Numbered from the stretch's first letter, positions 8,428 through 17,950 are shown. The stretch: DNA of 64,000 bases from Streptomyces flaveolus (GCF_014648815.1 NZ_BMRV01000006.1:1-64000), one strand, 5' to 3'. Numbers and translations: made by a program. Notes: generated by a model not told the origin, from the sequence alone.

Positions 8428-9009
8428 TCACCGCTTGTCGGCGAGCTTCCAGGCGGCCGGCAGCACGCCCATGGCCAGGGCGGCCTTGAGGGCGTCGCCG
8501 ATCAGGAACGGCGTGAGGCCGGCCGCGATCGCGGCGCTGAGGGACATGTCGGCGGCGAGGGCCAGGTACGGGACGCCGACGGCGTAGATGATCGCCTCGC
8601 CCAGCAGCATCGTGCCGGCCGTGCGCAGCACCGAGCGGTCGGCGCCGCGGCGGGCGAGGGCGCCCACGACCGTGGCGGCGAGCAGCATGCCGAAGACGTA
8701 GCCGAGGGACGGGGCGCCGGTGCCGGAGCCGCCCTCCGCGAACCACGGCACACCCGCCATGCCGACCAGCGCGTACAGCGCGAGGGACAGCAGGCCGCGG
8801 CCGGCGCCGAGGGAGGTGCCGACGAGGAGCGCCGCGAAGGTCTGGCCGGTCACCGGCACCGGGGAACCGGGGACGGGCACCGCGATCTGGGCGGCGAGGC
8901 CGGTGAGCACGGCGCCGCCCGCCACGAGCGCGATGTCACGGACTCGGGAGGAGGGGATGAGGTCGGCGAGGACCTGCCCGGTGCGGGCGGGGACGGCAGC
9001 GGTGCTCAT
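8428..9009 (-). CDS. bioY: Biotin transporter substrate-binding subunit BioY
   Basis: 193 residues, six hydrophobic segments. PGSPVPVTGQTFAALLVGTSLGAGRGLLSLALYALVGMAGVPWFAEGGSG is the classical BioY core (VPxTxQTFxVLLxGxxLGxxxG...LYxxxGxxGxPxFA). BioY is the S-component of energy-coupling-factor transporters for biotin. No EcfA/EcfT genes are adjacent, so it acts with a shared ECF module or alone. Its neighbours are two amino-acid permeases facing the other way. Confidence 0.92.
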   Translation of the reverse strand: MSTAAVPARTGQVLADLIPSSRVRDIALVAGGAVLTGLAAQIAVPVPGSPVPVTGQTFAALLVGTSLGAGRGLLSLALYALVGMAGVPWFAEGGSGTGAPSLGYVFGMLLAATVVGALARRGADRSVLRTAGTMLLGEAIIYAVGVPYLALAADMSLSAAIAAGLTPFLIGDALKAALAMGVLPAAWKLADKR

Positions 9010-9400
9010 GGGGACTCCGCGGTGGTGTGGACATGTCGGGACACCGTGACGCTATCCCAGCGGGCCGGAGCCGATCACGAGCAGCGCTCGACAAAGGCCG
9101 GATCGGCGGCTTGGTGGGCTTCCGACAAAGAACGCCGGGCACACGCGTTCCGGGGTGACACCGGTCACTGAGGTGGGGAGGTGAGCGTCACCCCGGGGCC
9201 CCGGGCGCAGGCTGTTGGGTCCCGCCAAGCCGCGGATGGCCGGGGAGCCGTGGGAGATCGGGACGCCGACGGGCTACCGGACCGTCACGTTCCGTATTGC
9301 GGTCGTCCGCATGGTGGGCAGCCGCTGTCGCAGGGTGGCGCCACCGCCGAGACTGTGGGCGTTTTTACCCCCGTCCCCCACGCATTGGACGAGCCGCACG
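9010..9400. other. Divergent intergenic region bioY / second permease
   Basis: 390 bp without a convincing gene. It holds the promoters of two divergent genes and an 8-bp interrupted dyad GGGGTGAC (9152-9159) / GTCACCCC (9187-9194). I see no riboswitch-like structure. Longer frames opening at 9181 or 9215 lack coding bias before 9401. Confidence 0.4.
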
Positions 9401-10783
9401 ATGTCCGACAGCACCACCACCGAGGCGCCGCCGCAGTCGGACGGCGCCTCCCTCTCGCACGGCCTCAAGCAGCGCCACCTGTCGATGATCGCCCTCGGCG
9501 GTGTGATCGGCGCCGGGCTGTTCGTCGGGTCCGGGGCCGGCATCGCCGCCGCCGGGCCGTCGATCGTCGTCGCCTACACCCTCTCCGGTCTCCTCGTGAT
9601 GCTGGTGATGCGGATGCTGGGCGAGATGTCCGCCGCGTATCCCTCGTCGGGCTCCTTCTCCGCCCACGCCGAGCGGGCGATCGGCCCCTGGGCCGGCTTC
9701 ACCGCGGGCTGGTCGTTCTGGGTGCTGCTGTGCACGGCCGTCGGCCTGGAGGGCATCGGCGCGGCGCAGATCGTGCACGGCTGGCTGCCGGGCACGCCCG
9801 AGTGGGCGTGGGTGGCGCTGTTCATGGTGGTGTTCTGCGGGACGAACCTGGCCGCCGTGAAGAACTTCGGCGAGTTCGAGTTCTGGTTCGCCACCCTCAA
9901 GGTCGGCGCGATCTCGCTGTTCCTGGTGCTCGGTGTGCTGGCGATCGCCGGTGTCCTGCCCGGCACCGACTCCCCCGGCGCCTCCCATCTGAACGACTTC
10001 CTGCCGAACGGCGGCAACGGCCTGATCATCGGCCTGCTCGCCTCGGTGTTCGCCTACGGCGGCCTGGAGACGGTCACCATCGCCGCGGCCGAGTCGGAGA
10101 ACCCGGTCAAGGGCGTGGCGAGCGCCGTGCGCACGGCGATGTGGCGGATCGCGCTGTTCTACATCGGCTCGATGGCGGTGATCGTCACCCTGGTGCCCTG
10201 GGACTCCGAGGAGGTCGTGGCGAAGGGCCCGTACGTCGCCGCCCTCGACGAGCTGGGCATCCCGGGCGCCGGCCAGCTGATGAACGTCGTCGTGCTGGTC
10301 GCGCTGCTGAGCGCGATGAACGCCAACATCTACGGGGCCTCGCGCATCGGCTACTCGCTGGTCGAGCGCGGCCAGGGCCCGAAGGCGCTGGGCCGGGTGT
10401 CGGGCGGGGTGCCGCGGATCGCGGTCCTCGTCTCCTCCGTCTTCGGCTTCGGCTGCGTGCTGCTCAGCTACTGGCGGCCGGACGACGTCTTCTCCTGGCT
10501 GCTGAACATGATCGGCGCGGTCATCCTGGTCGTCTGGATCTTCATCGCCGTCTCGCAGCTGCGGCTGCGGCGCCGTCTGGAGCGGGAGGCGCCCGAGAAG
10601 CTGGTGGTGCGCATGTGGGCGTTCCCGTGGCTGACCTGGGTGGCGCTGGCGGGCATGGCCACGGTGTTCGTGCTGATGGCCCGTGAGCCGGACACCCGGG
10701 TACAGCTGTACTCGACGGGCGGGATGACGCTGGTCCTGGCCGCCGTCGGCTACGCCTGGCAGCGGCGGCGGGCGCGCGCCTAG
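9401..10783 (+). CDS. Amino-acid permease, AAT/APC family (second copy)
   Basis: 460 residues, 12 helices. The N-terminus GLKQRHLSMIALGGVIGAGLFVGSGAGI and the loop MRMLGEMSAAYPSSGSFSAHAERAIGPWAGF match the first permease almost residue for residue, and similarity continues to the C-terminal ...EAPEKLVVRMW block. The pair is a tandem duplication. The start is the ATG at 9401 by alignment with the first copy; only a weak GGACGAG precedes it. Different promoter regions suggest different conditions or substrates. Confidence 0.9.
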   Translation: MSDSTTTEAPPQSDGASLSHGLKQRHLSMIALGGVIGAGLFVGSGAGIAAAGPSIVVAYTLSGLLVMLVMRMLGEMSAAYPSSGSFSAHAERAIGPWAGFTAGWSFWVLLCTAVGLEGIGAAQIVHGWLPGTPEWAWVALFMVVFCGTNLAAVKNFGEFEFWFATLKVGAISLFLVLGVLAIAGVLPGTDSPGASHLNDFLPNGGNGLIIGLLASVFAYGGLETVTIAAAESENPVKGVASAVRTAMWRIALFYIGSMAVIVTLVPWDSEEVVAKGPYVAALDELGIPGAGQLMNVVVLVALLSAMNANIYGASRIGYSLVERGQGPKALGRVSGGVPRIAVLVSSVFGFGCVLLSYWRPDDVFSWLLNMIGAVILVVWIFIAVSQLRLRRRLEREAPEKLVVRMWAFPWLTWVALAGMATVFVLMAREPDTRVQLYSTGGMTLVLAAVGYAWQRRRARA

Positions 10784-10860
10784 GGCCTGTCGTTCGGATC
10801 AGGTCGGTCGAGAGGGACTGCGCTTTCAGCGCCCCGCGACGCCGGCATGATCCGAACAGC
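10784..10860. repeat. MITE-like inverted-repeat remnant
   Basis: GTTCGGATCA (10792-10801) is repeated exactly inverted as TGATCCGAAC (10848-10857), with looser similarity outward (GGGCCTGTC against GGGGGCT). A ~75-bp non-coding unit with such ends, directly abutting the permease stop, resembles a miniature inverted-repeat element or the ends of a lost insertion sequence. No transposase is present. Confidence 0.45.
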
Positions 10861-10866
10861 CCCCGC

Positions 10867-10896
10867 GGCCCCGCCGAGCCGAAGCCCGGCGGGGCC
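10867..10896. terminator. Hairpin downstream of the second permease
   Basis: Arms GGCCCCGCCG (10867-10876) and CGGCGGGGCC (10887-10896) are fully complementary. Lying between convergent genes, it can serve both. Confidence 0.65.
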
Positions 10897-10976
10897 GAGA
10901 AGAGCCCGCCCCCTGTCCGACCGACGGCGTCACCGGACGGTCCCCGGGGGCGGCTCATGGCGTACGGCGGCAGCCG

Positions 10977-13184
10977 TCAGCCCACCGAGTACCCGAAGTA
11001 GTCGCCGTTGGCCGGGAGTCCGCCCTGGCCCGGCTGGTACGTGGTCGCGGGCAGGCTCGTACCGCCCGGCACGGCGTTCGGGAAGGGCAGGACGTGCAGG
11101 GCCCCGGTGGCGGTGGGCCCGTAGGGCATACCGGCGTAGAGGTTCCGCGGCGTGAAGAGGATGCTCGTGCCCAGCTTCTCGCCCTCGCCCGGGGAGCCGG
11201 GGATGCCGTCGCCGTCGCCGGCCTCGATCCACAGGTCGTTGGCGCCTGCCGCGTCCATCAGCGAGAAGGTGTGGATGGCACCGGCGTCGGTGAAGCCCGC
11301 GAGGTCCTCACCGGGGGAGCCCACGGCGATCTTCAGCGTGGCGGCCGAACCGACCTTCCGGGGTGCGGTGTTGACCGCGCTGAGGGACGCGCCCACGGAG
11401 TCGCCGGGCTCGATCGTGCCGGAGCGGTCGTCGGTCGCGGAGCCCTGGTTGAGCGCGTGCAGGTAGTCCCAGGTGCCGTTGGCATTGAAGTGCAGCAGTA
11501 CGACGTTGCCCGCGCCGGCCTGCTGCGCGGCACCGGTCTCGGCGGCCAGGGCCTCGCCGGGCGCGCCGACGGCGAGGATCGAGTCGGTGGCCGTGGCCGC
11601 ACCGGACGGGCGGTAGGCGACCAGCGCGAGGGCCTGACCGAACTTGTCACCGGCCTCGGCTGCGCCGCTGATCTTCTCGTTGTCCTGGTCCAGGCCCGCG
11701 ACCACGGTGGGCCGTCCGGTGGCGTCCAGCTTGTGGCTGAGCACGGCCAGGTTGCCGGCGTTCGCGTTGGCGCCGATGGCGTCACCGGGAGCGCCGACGG
11801 CGATGAAGTTGGAGTCGCCCGCGACCGACGTGCCGAAGGCGTCGTTGGCCTCGGCCGCGCCGGGGACGTCCGCGGTGTCCTGGTTGATGGCGATGTTGGT
11901 GTCGCCGTGCACGTAGAAGGCGGCGCCGGCCTTGGCGAGCGAGCCGAGCGCCTCGCCCGGCGTGCCGATCAGGACCCACGGCTCGCCTGCGGCGGTGGTG
12001 CCCGCGGCGAGGGAGGCGCCCATCCGGTCGCCGGTCTCCGGCGCGGAGGCCTTGATGGAGCCGTTGCCGGAGCCCTGTTCGAAGTGGCGGGTGGCCGGGC
12101 CGCTGCCGAGGCCGTTCTTGCCGCCGAACAGGATGTCGACGAAGCCGGCGTCGACCGCGCTGCCGACGTTCTCCTCGGACGCGGAGACGACGAGGTCGGT
12201 GTAGCCGTCCTCGTTGTAGTCGACGGTCGCGAGGTGGTTGCCGAAGTGGTCCCCGGCCTCGGTGCCGCCGGGCACCCAGTCGAGGTCCTGGGTGATCTCG
12301 GCGGTGCCCTTGCCGCCGCCGTGGACGACGCGGACGAGACCCGCGGTGGTGTCGCCGCCGACCGTGGCCATCGGGTCGCCGATGGCGATGTCCTCGACGG
12401 CGTCGCCGTTGAAGTCGACGATGCGGGTGGCGCCGACCGCCGCGTCGATCCAGGAGGCGAGGTCGTCGACGCGCGCGATGACGCCCGCGGTGGAGGTCTG
12501 GGTCTCGTCGGTGCCGAGGCAGCCGCCCTGGAAGGACCGGCTGTTGAGGCCGACGAGCTTGCCGCCGGAGATGACCGGACCGCCGGTGTCGCCCATGCAG
12601 GCGGCCGCGCCGCCCTTGCCGGTGACGCCCGCGGAGGTGGCCGCGGTGGAGTCGACGGTGTAGGTGCCGGTGTGCAGCTGGAGCGGCGCCCACACGGTCT
12701 TCGTACGGCCGTAGCCGGCGAAGGTCAGCTCCGCGCCGGCCGCGGGCGCGGTGGTGGCGAGCTGGGCCGGGGCCACGTTGGTGACGGGCCGGTTGAGGCG
12801 GGCCAGGACCACATCGCGGTCCGTGCGCGGCACGATCTCGACGACGCGGCGCTCGGCGCCCTGCGTGCCGGAGAGGTCGGAGCGGCCGATGACGGCGGTG
12901 GTCGCCTTGGCGGGCACGCCGGCCGGGACGGCCAGCGAGACGGCCGGGTTCTCGGCGAAGCAGCTGGCCGCGGTGAGCAGCCATTCGGCGTCGACGAGGA
13001 CGGCGGAGCAGCCGCGGTCGTGGTCGCCGATGGTGATCTGTGCGGTGTAGGCGTGGGTGGTGTCCGAGCCGGCGACCGGTGTGCCGCCGGTGATGGCGAC
13101 GGCGGGCGCCGTGCTCAGCGCGAGCGACCCGGCGGCCAGGACCGCGCCGAGCGCGGCCAGACGGGGACGTCCGATGGAAGACAT
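10977..13184 (-). CDS. Secreted trypsin-fold pseudoprotease with FG-GAP beta-propeller
   Basis: 735 residues. The signal peptide ends near AVA30; residues 31-250 have a chymotrypsin fold beginning ITGG, and residues ~254-735 carry about seven FG-GAP/integrin-alpha-like blades (GDAVEDIAIGDP, NEDGYTDLVVSA, several ...AVGAPGEAL...). The usual TAAHC reads TAASC (Ser74 for the catalytic His). The usual GDSGGP reads GDTGGP (Thr200 for the nucleophile). Only Asp124 (DRDVVLARL) is kept, so it is very unlikely to cleave peptides and is more likely a binding protein. Start 13184 is chosen because GAGGAA lies 9 bp before it; an upstream in-frame ATG at 13205 has no ribosome site. It follows the 168-aa secreted gene by 34 bp. 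Confidence 0.88.
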   Translation of the reverse strand: MSSIGRPRLAALGAVLAAGSLALSTAPAVAITGGTPVAGSDTTHAYTAQITIGDHDRGCSAVLVDAEWLLTAASCFAENPAVSLAVPAGVPAKATTAVIGRSDLSGTQGAERRVVEIVPRTDRDVVLARLNRPVTNVAPAQLATTAPAAGAELTFAGYGRTKTVWAPLQLHTGTYTVDSTAATSAGVTGKGGAAACMGDTGGPVISGGKLVGLNSRSFQGGCLGTDETQTSTAGVIARVDDLASWIDAAVGATRIVDFNGDAVEDIAIGDPMATVGGDTTAGLVRVVHGGGKGTAEITQDLDWVPGGTEAGDHFGNHLATVDYNEDGYTDLVVSASEENVGSAVDAGFVDILFGGKNGLGSGPATRHFEQGSGNGSIKASAPETGDRMGASLAAGTTAAGEPWVLIGTPGEALGSLAKAGAAFYVHGDTNIAINQDTADVPGAAEANDAFGTSVAGDSNFIAVGAPGDAIGANANAGNLAVLSHKLDATGRPTVVAGLDQDNEKISGAAEAGDKFGQALALVAYRPSGAATATDSILAVGAPGEALAAETGAAQQAGAGNVVLLHFNANGTWDYLHALNQGSATDDRSGTIEPGDSVGASLSAVNTAPRKVGSAATLKIAVGSPGEDLAGFTDAGAIHTFSLMDAAGANDLWIEAGDGDGIPGSPGEGEKLGTSILFTPRNLYAGMPYGPTATGALHVLPFPNAVPGGTSLPATTYQPGQGGLPANGDYFGYSVG

Positions 13185-13218
13185 ACGAGTGGTTTCCTCA
13201 TTCACGGGGCGGCCCCGG

Positions 13219-13725
13219 CTAGTTGTTGACGCGGATCTCGACCAGGACGTGCTCGCGGCCGTCGACGGACTCGCCGACGCCCTTCCACGTGTCCGCGGGG
13301 ATGTCGTACTCGACCTGGTCGCCCTCGGCGGTCATCTCCAGGTGGGTGTTGGCGGAGTCGTCCGTCTTCACCCCGTGCACCGAGGGAAGTTCGAGGGTCA
13401 GGAAGCCTTCGTCGGCGGTGACCTGGAAGCAGACGTCCTCGTGGTCGCGCGCGAGGAACTGCAGGAGGTTGCCCCCGCCGGCGCAGTCGGCGAGCACGAT
13501 GTGGCCGTCTCCGCGCTTGAGGACGACGTTCTGCTCGGCCAGGATCTTGTCGGCGTTCGGGTAGTTGTAGTCCTCGACGGCGTAGCCGGGCGTGCCATCG
13601 GCGACGGCGTCGGTGGAGGACCCGGCGGCGGCACCCGCGCCGCCCTGGGCGAGTACGGCCCATGCCAGGGCGCCGGCGGTGGCCGCGGCGCCCAGAATGC
13701 GCACGAATGCGCTGCGTGACTTCAT
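13219..13725 (-). CDS. Secreted protein of unknown function (168 aa)
   Basis: The N-terminal MKSRSAFVRILGAAATAGALAWAVLAQGGAGAAAG is a typical signal peptide. The mature part is ~135 residues, acidic, with two Cys (DCAGGG and DVCFQV) that could form a disulphide and a likely beta-rich fold (GHIVLADC, DEGFLTLELPS, EHVLVEIRV). I do not recognise the family. The ATG at 13725 has AGGA 5 bp upstream; the GTG just before it is less well placed. First gene of a two-gene unit with the pseudoprotease, downstream of one copy of the duplicated regulatory block. Confidence 0.75.
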   Translation of the reverse strand: MKSRSAFVRILGAAATAGALAWAVLAQGGAGAAAGSSTDAVADGTPGYAVEDYNYPNADKILAEQNVVLKRGDGHIVLADCAGGGNLLQFLARDHEDVCFQVTADEGFLTLELPSVHGVKTDDSANTHLEMTAEGDQVEYDIPADTWKGVGESVDGREHVLVEIRVNN

Positions 13726-13757
13726 CACAGTCCTAAAACTCGACAGTTCTTCGGTTC

Positions 13758-13878
13758 AAGTCCCTTATCGAAGCGGGCACTTGGCGAGCGCGTCCAATAC
13801 CTGAAACGGACGGAAACCGGATAACCGGTGGGTATGGATCGTGATACGCGTCACATCAGGGAAGGGTTGTAGCGATCT
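13758..13878 (-). promoter_or_regulatory. Duplicated regulatory block, copy A
   Basis: This ~120-bp region upstream of the 168-aa secreted gene matches positions 17951-18071 in the same order and nearly the same spacing. Shared words (plus-strand reading) are AAGTCCCTTATCGAAGC, CGTCCA, GAAA(C/T)CGGATAACCG, GGTAT, GTGAT, GAAGGGTTGTAG against GAAAGGGTTGTAG, and GATCT. Both copies lie directly upstream of minus-strand transcription units for exported proteins, so this should be a shared promoter/operator. Confidence 0.75.
13840..13855. promoter_or_regulatory. Crp-like dyad in regulatory copy A
   Basis: CGTGATACGCGTCACA fits TGTGA-N6-TCACA with one mismatch and has a central GTGA-N6-TCAC dyad. 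Streptomyces Crp binds related sequences. The equivalent position in copy B carries TGTGATGTGCACCACA. Confidence 0.5.
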
Positions 13879-13937
13879 CCATAACGACTTCGCAATAGCT
13901 CGCCGTGCGGCCCGCAGAGAAGCGTCCGGGAAGAAGA

Positions 13938-13974
13938 CGGAAAGGGCGCGAAGGAGAACATCGCGCCCTTTCCG
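13938..13974. terminator. Terminator after the ALF-protein/lipoprotein operon
   Basis: Perfect 14-bp arms CGGAAAGGGCGCGA (13938-13951) and TCGCGCCCTTTCCG (13961-13974) with a 9-base loop. It lies 20 bp past the lipoprotein stop and separates the two minus-strand units. Confidence 0.85.
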
Positions 13975-13993
13975 CCCGGCGCCGTCGGACCAC

Positions 13994-14383
13994 TCAGCTC
14001 GTCCTGTTGAGCTCCTGCGTGACCGGCCCGTCCGGATCGGACTGGAAATACAGCGTGTCCTGATCGTCTACATAGAGCTGGATTCCGGCGGTCTTGCCGA
14101 GCCCGCCGTCCTCGACCCCCAGGTAGACGAAATCACTCGACGTTCCCGGGTCCTCGTATTCCCAGCTGCCATGGAAATCGACCGGCTCCGCGCCTTCGCT
14201 CGTCGTCACACCGGTGGCCGAGAAGGTGCCCTTCGCCGAGAGCTCGATCCGCCCGCCGTCGTCGGAGCGGTACACACCGGGCAGCTCCTCCGGGTCGACC
14301 GCCCCCGAGCACCCCGAGACGAGCACCGCCGAAGCGGCGAGCACGGCGAAGAGCCACCGTCCACTCGCCCTCTTGCGCGTCAC
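13994..14383 (-). CDS. Small lipoprotein, partner of the ALF-repeat protein
   Basis: 129 residues. The signal peptide ends in a lipobox LVSGC (Cys25), so the mature protein should be lipid-anchored outside the membrane. The ~100-residue remainder reads like a lipocalin/barrel-type beta protein (GVYRSDDGGRIELSAKGTFSATGV, WEYEDPGT, IQLYVDDQDTLYFQSD) with regular strand spacing. Its ATG overlaps the stop of the ALF-repeat gene by four bases (ATGA-type), indicating translational coupling and probably a fixed ratio. Function unknown. A binding or immunity-like partner for the ALF protein is speculation from gene order. Confidence 0.8.
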   Translation of the reverse strand: MTRKRASGRWLFAVLAASAVLVSGCSGAVDPEELPGVYRSDDGGRIELSAKGTFSATGVTTSEGAEPVDFHGSWEYEDPGTSSDFVYLGVEDGGLGKTAGIQLYVDDQDTLYFQSDPDGPVTQELNRTS

Positions 14384-17300
14384 GGGCCCAGCGTAACGTC
14401 GAACTCGATCACCTGGGTCTTGGGCGACATCGGCCCCTCGTCACCGACGACCTTGTCCACGAACGCGCCCACGGTGTCGCTCCACCAGTCCGTGTATCCG
14501 ATGACCGGGGGGTGCGTCGCCGACTCGATGTCCGATTCGTTGTACGCGGTGTAGCGCCAGGTGACCGATCCGTCCGCGTTCTCCCGGATGGGAGTCATAC
14601 GGACCTGGTGCGAGCCCAGGAACGTGTACGCGAGGTTGCCGGTGAGCCCGGCCGTGGTGAGCGTGCCGTAGTCCGTGAGGTATTTGCCGACGCCGTCGAA
14701 GCCGCTGAGCTGGTAGTCATACATGTAGGTGTGGCCCAGCTCGTACTTCCCGGTGCGCTGCCATTCGCTGAGGAAGTACGCGATGACGCCCTTGGTGTTC
14801 GCGTGCTCGCGGTAGAGCTTGGTGAATTCGTCGTTCGGGCCGAAACACTGCGACTGGGGGCCGGTGCCGGTCAGCCAGCTCCACCCCAGCTCCCACGGGT
14901 TGGTGCTGTTGCTGTGCTCGATCGGGTCGCCGAACGGCGTCAGACAGCTCTCGGCGCCGTCGGGAAGCCCGGTCTCGCCGTCGATCGGCACCTTCGAGTT
15001 GTCGATCGCGTCCTGGATCGCCTGCTGGATCGCGGCCTGGATGACCAGGATCCGCGCCTCGGTGGCGGCGATGGCCGCCTCGGTGAAGGACTTGCCCGCC
15101 GCGAGTTCCGCCTGCCGGGCCCTCGTCGCGGAGGCCTGCGCGTCAGCGGCGTAGGCCGCGGCGGTCGAGGCGGAGCGCACGGCCCGGTTGGCCGCGTCCC
15201 GCGCCACACTGCTCGCCTTGCGGGCCGCGGCGGCCGCGTTCGCCGCGGTCTGCGCGGACCTCGCGGCGGCGGCCGCGGAGGCTTCGGCGGCCTCCGCGTT
15301 CTTGCGGGCCTCCTCCGCGGAGGCCTTGGCGTCGGCCGCCCAGCCCTCTGCCTTGTTGGCCCAGTCGGTGGCCTCCTGGGCGGCCTGCCGGGCGATGGCC
15401 GCGGCCTCGGAGGCGCGGGCCGCGTCCTCGAGCGCGTCCTGCGCGACCTTGGCAGCCCGCGCGATCGCCGCACGGATCGCGCTGATGTGCGTGGCGTGAT
15501 CGTGGTCGATCCGCGCGAACTCGTGCTGCGTCGTGCCGATGAACTGGCGCAGCATGTGCGTGTCGCCTTCGAGGGCGACCTTCGCCGCGGCCTGGACGTA
15601 CGGGCCGCCGCTCGCCAGGAGCGTGGTGGCCGCCACCTTGTCGTCCTCGTGGACGGCCGCGGCGCGCTTCACGTGCAGGAAGGTGTGCAGCGCCTCGGCT
15701 GAGCCGTCCGTCAGGGCGGCCTCCGCGGCCCGCCGTACGGCGGTACCGGTGGACGTGTCCGCGAGGAGCGTGGTGATCTCGACCTCGTTGTCGTCCCGGG
15801 CCGCCTCGACCGCGCCCTTCGCCAGGAAGGTCCTGATGGTGGCGGCGTCCTCGGTTCGCAGCGCCGCCACGGCGGCCTCGGCCACGTTCTGCGTGGAGAT
15901 CGCGGCGATGGCCGCGGCGTTCTCCGCGTTGTCCTGCTGCAGCGCGATGGCCCGGTCGGCCTCGATCCAGCGCAGGACGTCCTCGTCCGAGCCGGCGAGC
16001 GCGAACTCGGCGGCCTCGCGGGTCCACGTACCGGACCGGTCGAGCAGCTGGACGGCGGCCTGCCGCCCCTTGCTCACGGCCTCTCCGGTCCGGCCGTCCC
16101 TGAGCGCCGCCTCCATCGCGGTGATCAGCGCGGCGAGTTCCTCGGACAAGCGCGCTTCCTGCGTACGCTCCTGGTTGGCGCGTTCGAGACGGTCGGTCTC
16201 GGCGGCCCGCTGCTGCCTGGCGGCCTCGATCGCTTCCTCGGTCTCCTCCTCGAGCCGCGCGATCTCGGCCTCTCTGGCCTCCTGCTCGACCGTACGCGCC
16301 TCGGTGACCGCGTCGTACGCCTTGTTCGCGGCTTCCACGGCGGCGTTCGCGGCGGCGGTGGAGCGGTTGGCGTAGTCCACGGCCTTGCCGGCGTTCCGGG
16401 CCGCTTCCTCGGCGGCGTCGGCGGCCTTCTCCGCGTGGTCGGCCGCGCTGTCGGCGGCGGCGGACGCGGTACGCGCGGCGGCGGCCGACCTGCGGGACAG
16501 CGTCGAGGCCCGGCTCGCGGCCGCCGTGGCCCGGCCGGCGGCGGCCTCCGCGATGGCGGCCTGGCGCTGCGCTTCGGCGGCCTCGGACCGCGCGGCACCG
16601 GCGGACACGGCCGCGTCGGCCGACGCGCGCGCGGCGGCGGCCGAGTTGACCGCGGCACCCGCGGCCGCGTTGCCCGCGGCCTCGGCGGCGTCGGAGGCGA
16701 GGGCCGCGAGCGTGGCCTTCGCGGCCACGGTGCGCACCCAGTTGACCATGGTCCGCGCGGCCTGCGCCGCCTGGTTGGCGGCCTCCGCCATGTTCGCGTT
16801 CTTGGAGGCGCTGATCGCGGCGCGGTAGGCACGCGACGCGGCGCGACCCGCGGCGGCGGCGGCTGCCGAGGCGGCGTTCGCGGCGGCAACGGAGCGCCGG
16901 GCCGCGGCCTGCGCGGTACGCGAGGCGGACACCGCGGTCGACGCGGCGGCCGCGGCACCCTGGGCGGCCCGCGCCGCCTTGTTCGCGGCCCTGGCCGAGC
17001 GCTGCACGTCCTGCTCGGCGGCCTGCGCCTCGGCCTTCGCCTCCAGCGCGGCCGCCTTGGCCTTCTCGGCGGCCTTGACCGCCTGCTCGGACAGCTCGAC
17101 CGCCTCGTCGGTCTTGCGCTCGGCGCGCCGCCCCTCCGCCTCCACGATCTTGACCAGCTGCTGGATCTCCGCCGACTCCTCGTCCCGCGCCCGGGCGATG
17201 TACTGCCCCGTCGTCAGGAACCACTGGATCGCCCGCGGCGATCCGTCGTCGAGCGCCCGCTCCGCGTACTCCCGCACCTGCGGCGAGGCGGTCACGAGGA

Positions 17301-17898
17301 TGGAGGTCACCTCGACGCGCTGGTCCTCGTGCTGGGCGTCGTACTGCCCGGTGCTGAGGAAGTCCCGCAGCGCGAAGTCCGTACGGGCGGCCAGCGCCTC
17401 GGCGGACTCGCGCTTGACGGCCCTGCCGCCGTGCGCGTTGACCGTGGTCACGGCCACTTCGAGGTCCTCGGTCACGGCCGTCGCGAAGCCGCCCTGCAGA
17501 TAGGCCGAGACCGCCGCGTCCCCGCCGGACAGTGCCTGCCCGATCCCGGCCCGCGTGGCCTTGCCCGCGCTGACCAGGGCCTCGGTGAGCGTGAACCGGT
17601 TGTCCTCGGCCGTCGCCGCCGGCAGCCTCTCGCCGAGGAACGTGGCCACGTCGTCCGCGTTGCCCACGAGCGCCGCCGCCGCGGCCGTGCGCACCGCGCG
17701 GCCGCCGGTCCGGTACGCCTGCACGACCTTGCCGCGGTCGGTACCGGGCAGCCCCGTACCGCCGCCGGCCGCCACCGTGCCCGCCGCATACGCGGGCCGG
17801 GACCCGAATGCCCCCAGAGGCAGTGCGGCACCCGCCGCAATTCCGCCGAAAATGGCCAGAGACTGGCGTCTGCTGAATATCCGTCGTGATGGTGACAT
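14380..17898 (-). CDS. Exported ALF-repeat / alanine-rich coiled-coil protein (1172 aa)
   Basis: The start at 17898 has GAAGGGAG 5 bp upstream. Residues 9-17 (SRRQSLAIF) fit a twin-arginine signal, ending about AYA-AGT. Then come an N-terminal block of ALF repeats (residues ~55-250, e.g. [13 protein letters not shown]...ED.....[16 protein letters not shown]), an Ala/Arg/Glu-rich coiled coil (~250-600), a second ALF block (~600-830) and a second coiled coil (~830-965). The last ~205 residues are a distinct globular domain with Cys pairs, Trp-rich ([19 protein letters not shown]). ALF-repeat proteins are abundant in Streptomyces and functionally obscure. A long repeat stalk with a unique C-terminal domain and an overlapping lipoprotein recalls contact effectors, but no catalytic motif is recognisable. 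Confidence 0.82.
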   Translation of the reverse strand: MSPSRRIFSRRQSLAIFGGIAAGAALPLGAFGSRPAYAAGTVAAGGGTGLPGTDRGKVVQAYRTGGRAVRTAAAAALVGNADDVATFLGERLPAATAEDNRFTLTEALVSAGKATRAGIGQALSGGDAAVSAYLQGGFATAVTEDLEVAVTTVNAHGGRAVKRESAEALAARTDFALRDFLSTGQYDAQHEDQRVEVTSILVTASPQVREYAERALDDGSPRAIQWFLTTGQYIARARDEESAEIQQLVKIVEAEGRRAERKTDEAVELSEQAVKAAEKAKAAALEAKAEAQAAEQDVQRSARAANKAARAAQGAAAAASTAVSASRTAQAAARRSVAAANAASAAAAAAGRAASRAYRAAISASKNANMAEAANQAAQAARTMVNWVRTVAAKATLAALASDAAEAAGNAAAGAAVNSAAAARASADAAVSAGAARSEAAEAQRQAAIAEAAAGRATAAASRASTLSRRSAAAARTASAAADSAADHAEKAADAAEEAARNAGKAVDYANRSTAAANAAVEAANKAYDAVTEARTVEQEAREAEIARLEEETEEAIEAARQQRAAETDRLERANQERTQEARLSEELAALITAMEAALRDGRTGEAVSKGRQAAVQLLDRSGTWTREAAEFALAGSDEDVLRWIEADRAIALQQDNAENAAAIAAISTQNVAEAAVAALRTEDAATIRTFLAKGAVEAARDDNEVEITTLLADTSTGTAVRRAAEAALTDGSAEALHTFLHVKRAAAVHEDDKVAATTLLASGGPYVQAAAKVALEGDTHMLRQFIGTTQHEFARIDHDHATHISAIRAAIARAAKVAQDALEDAARASEAAAIARQAAQEATDWANKAEGWAADAKASAEEARKNAEAAEASAAAAARSAQTAANAAAAARKASSVARDAANRAVRSASTAAAYAADAQASATRARQAELAAGKSFTEAAIAATEARILVIQAAIQQAIQDAIDNSKVPIDGETGLPDGAESCLTPFGDPIEHSNSTNPWELGWSWLTGTGPQSQCFGPNDEFTKLYREHANTKGVIAYFLSEWQRTGKYELGHTYMYDYQLSGFDGVGKYLTDYGTLTTAGLTGNLAYTFLGSHQVRMTPIRENADGSVTWRYTAYNESDIESATHPPVIGYTDWWSDTVGAFVDKVVGDEGPMSPKTQVIEFDVTLGP

Positions 17899-17950
17899 CA
17901 CGACTCCCTTCTCGATTACGAGGGGAAATGTCGCCGCCCCCCTGAATGCC

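Noticed and set aside
9010..9400. Riboswitch or biotin operator upstream of bioY
   Set aside because: Only a weak 8-bp dyad was found and it does not match a known BirA or riboswitch pattern that I can recognise.
11094..13229. Long open frame antisense to the pseudoprotease gene
   Set aside because: Val/Gly/Arg-rich translation without motifs; mirrors third-position GC bias of the real minus-strand gene, which has a signal peptide and clear domains.
15143..17889. Open frames on both strands over the ALF-repeat gene
   Set aside because: The translation in the chosen minus frame shows ALF repeats and a signal peptide; the others are Arg/Gly-rich shadows.
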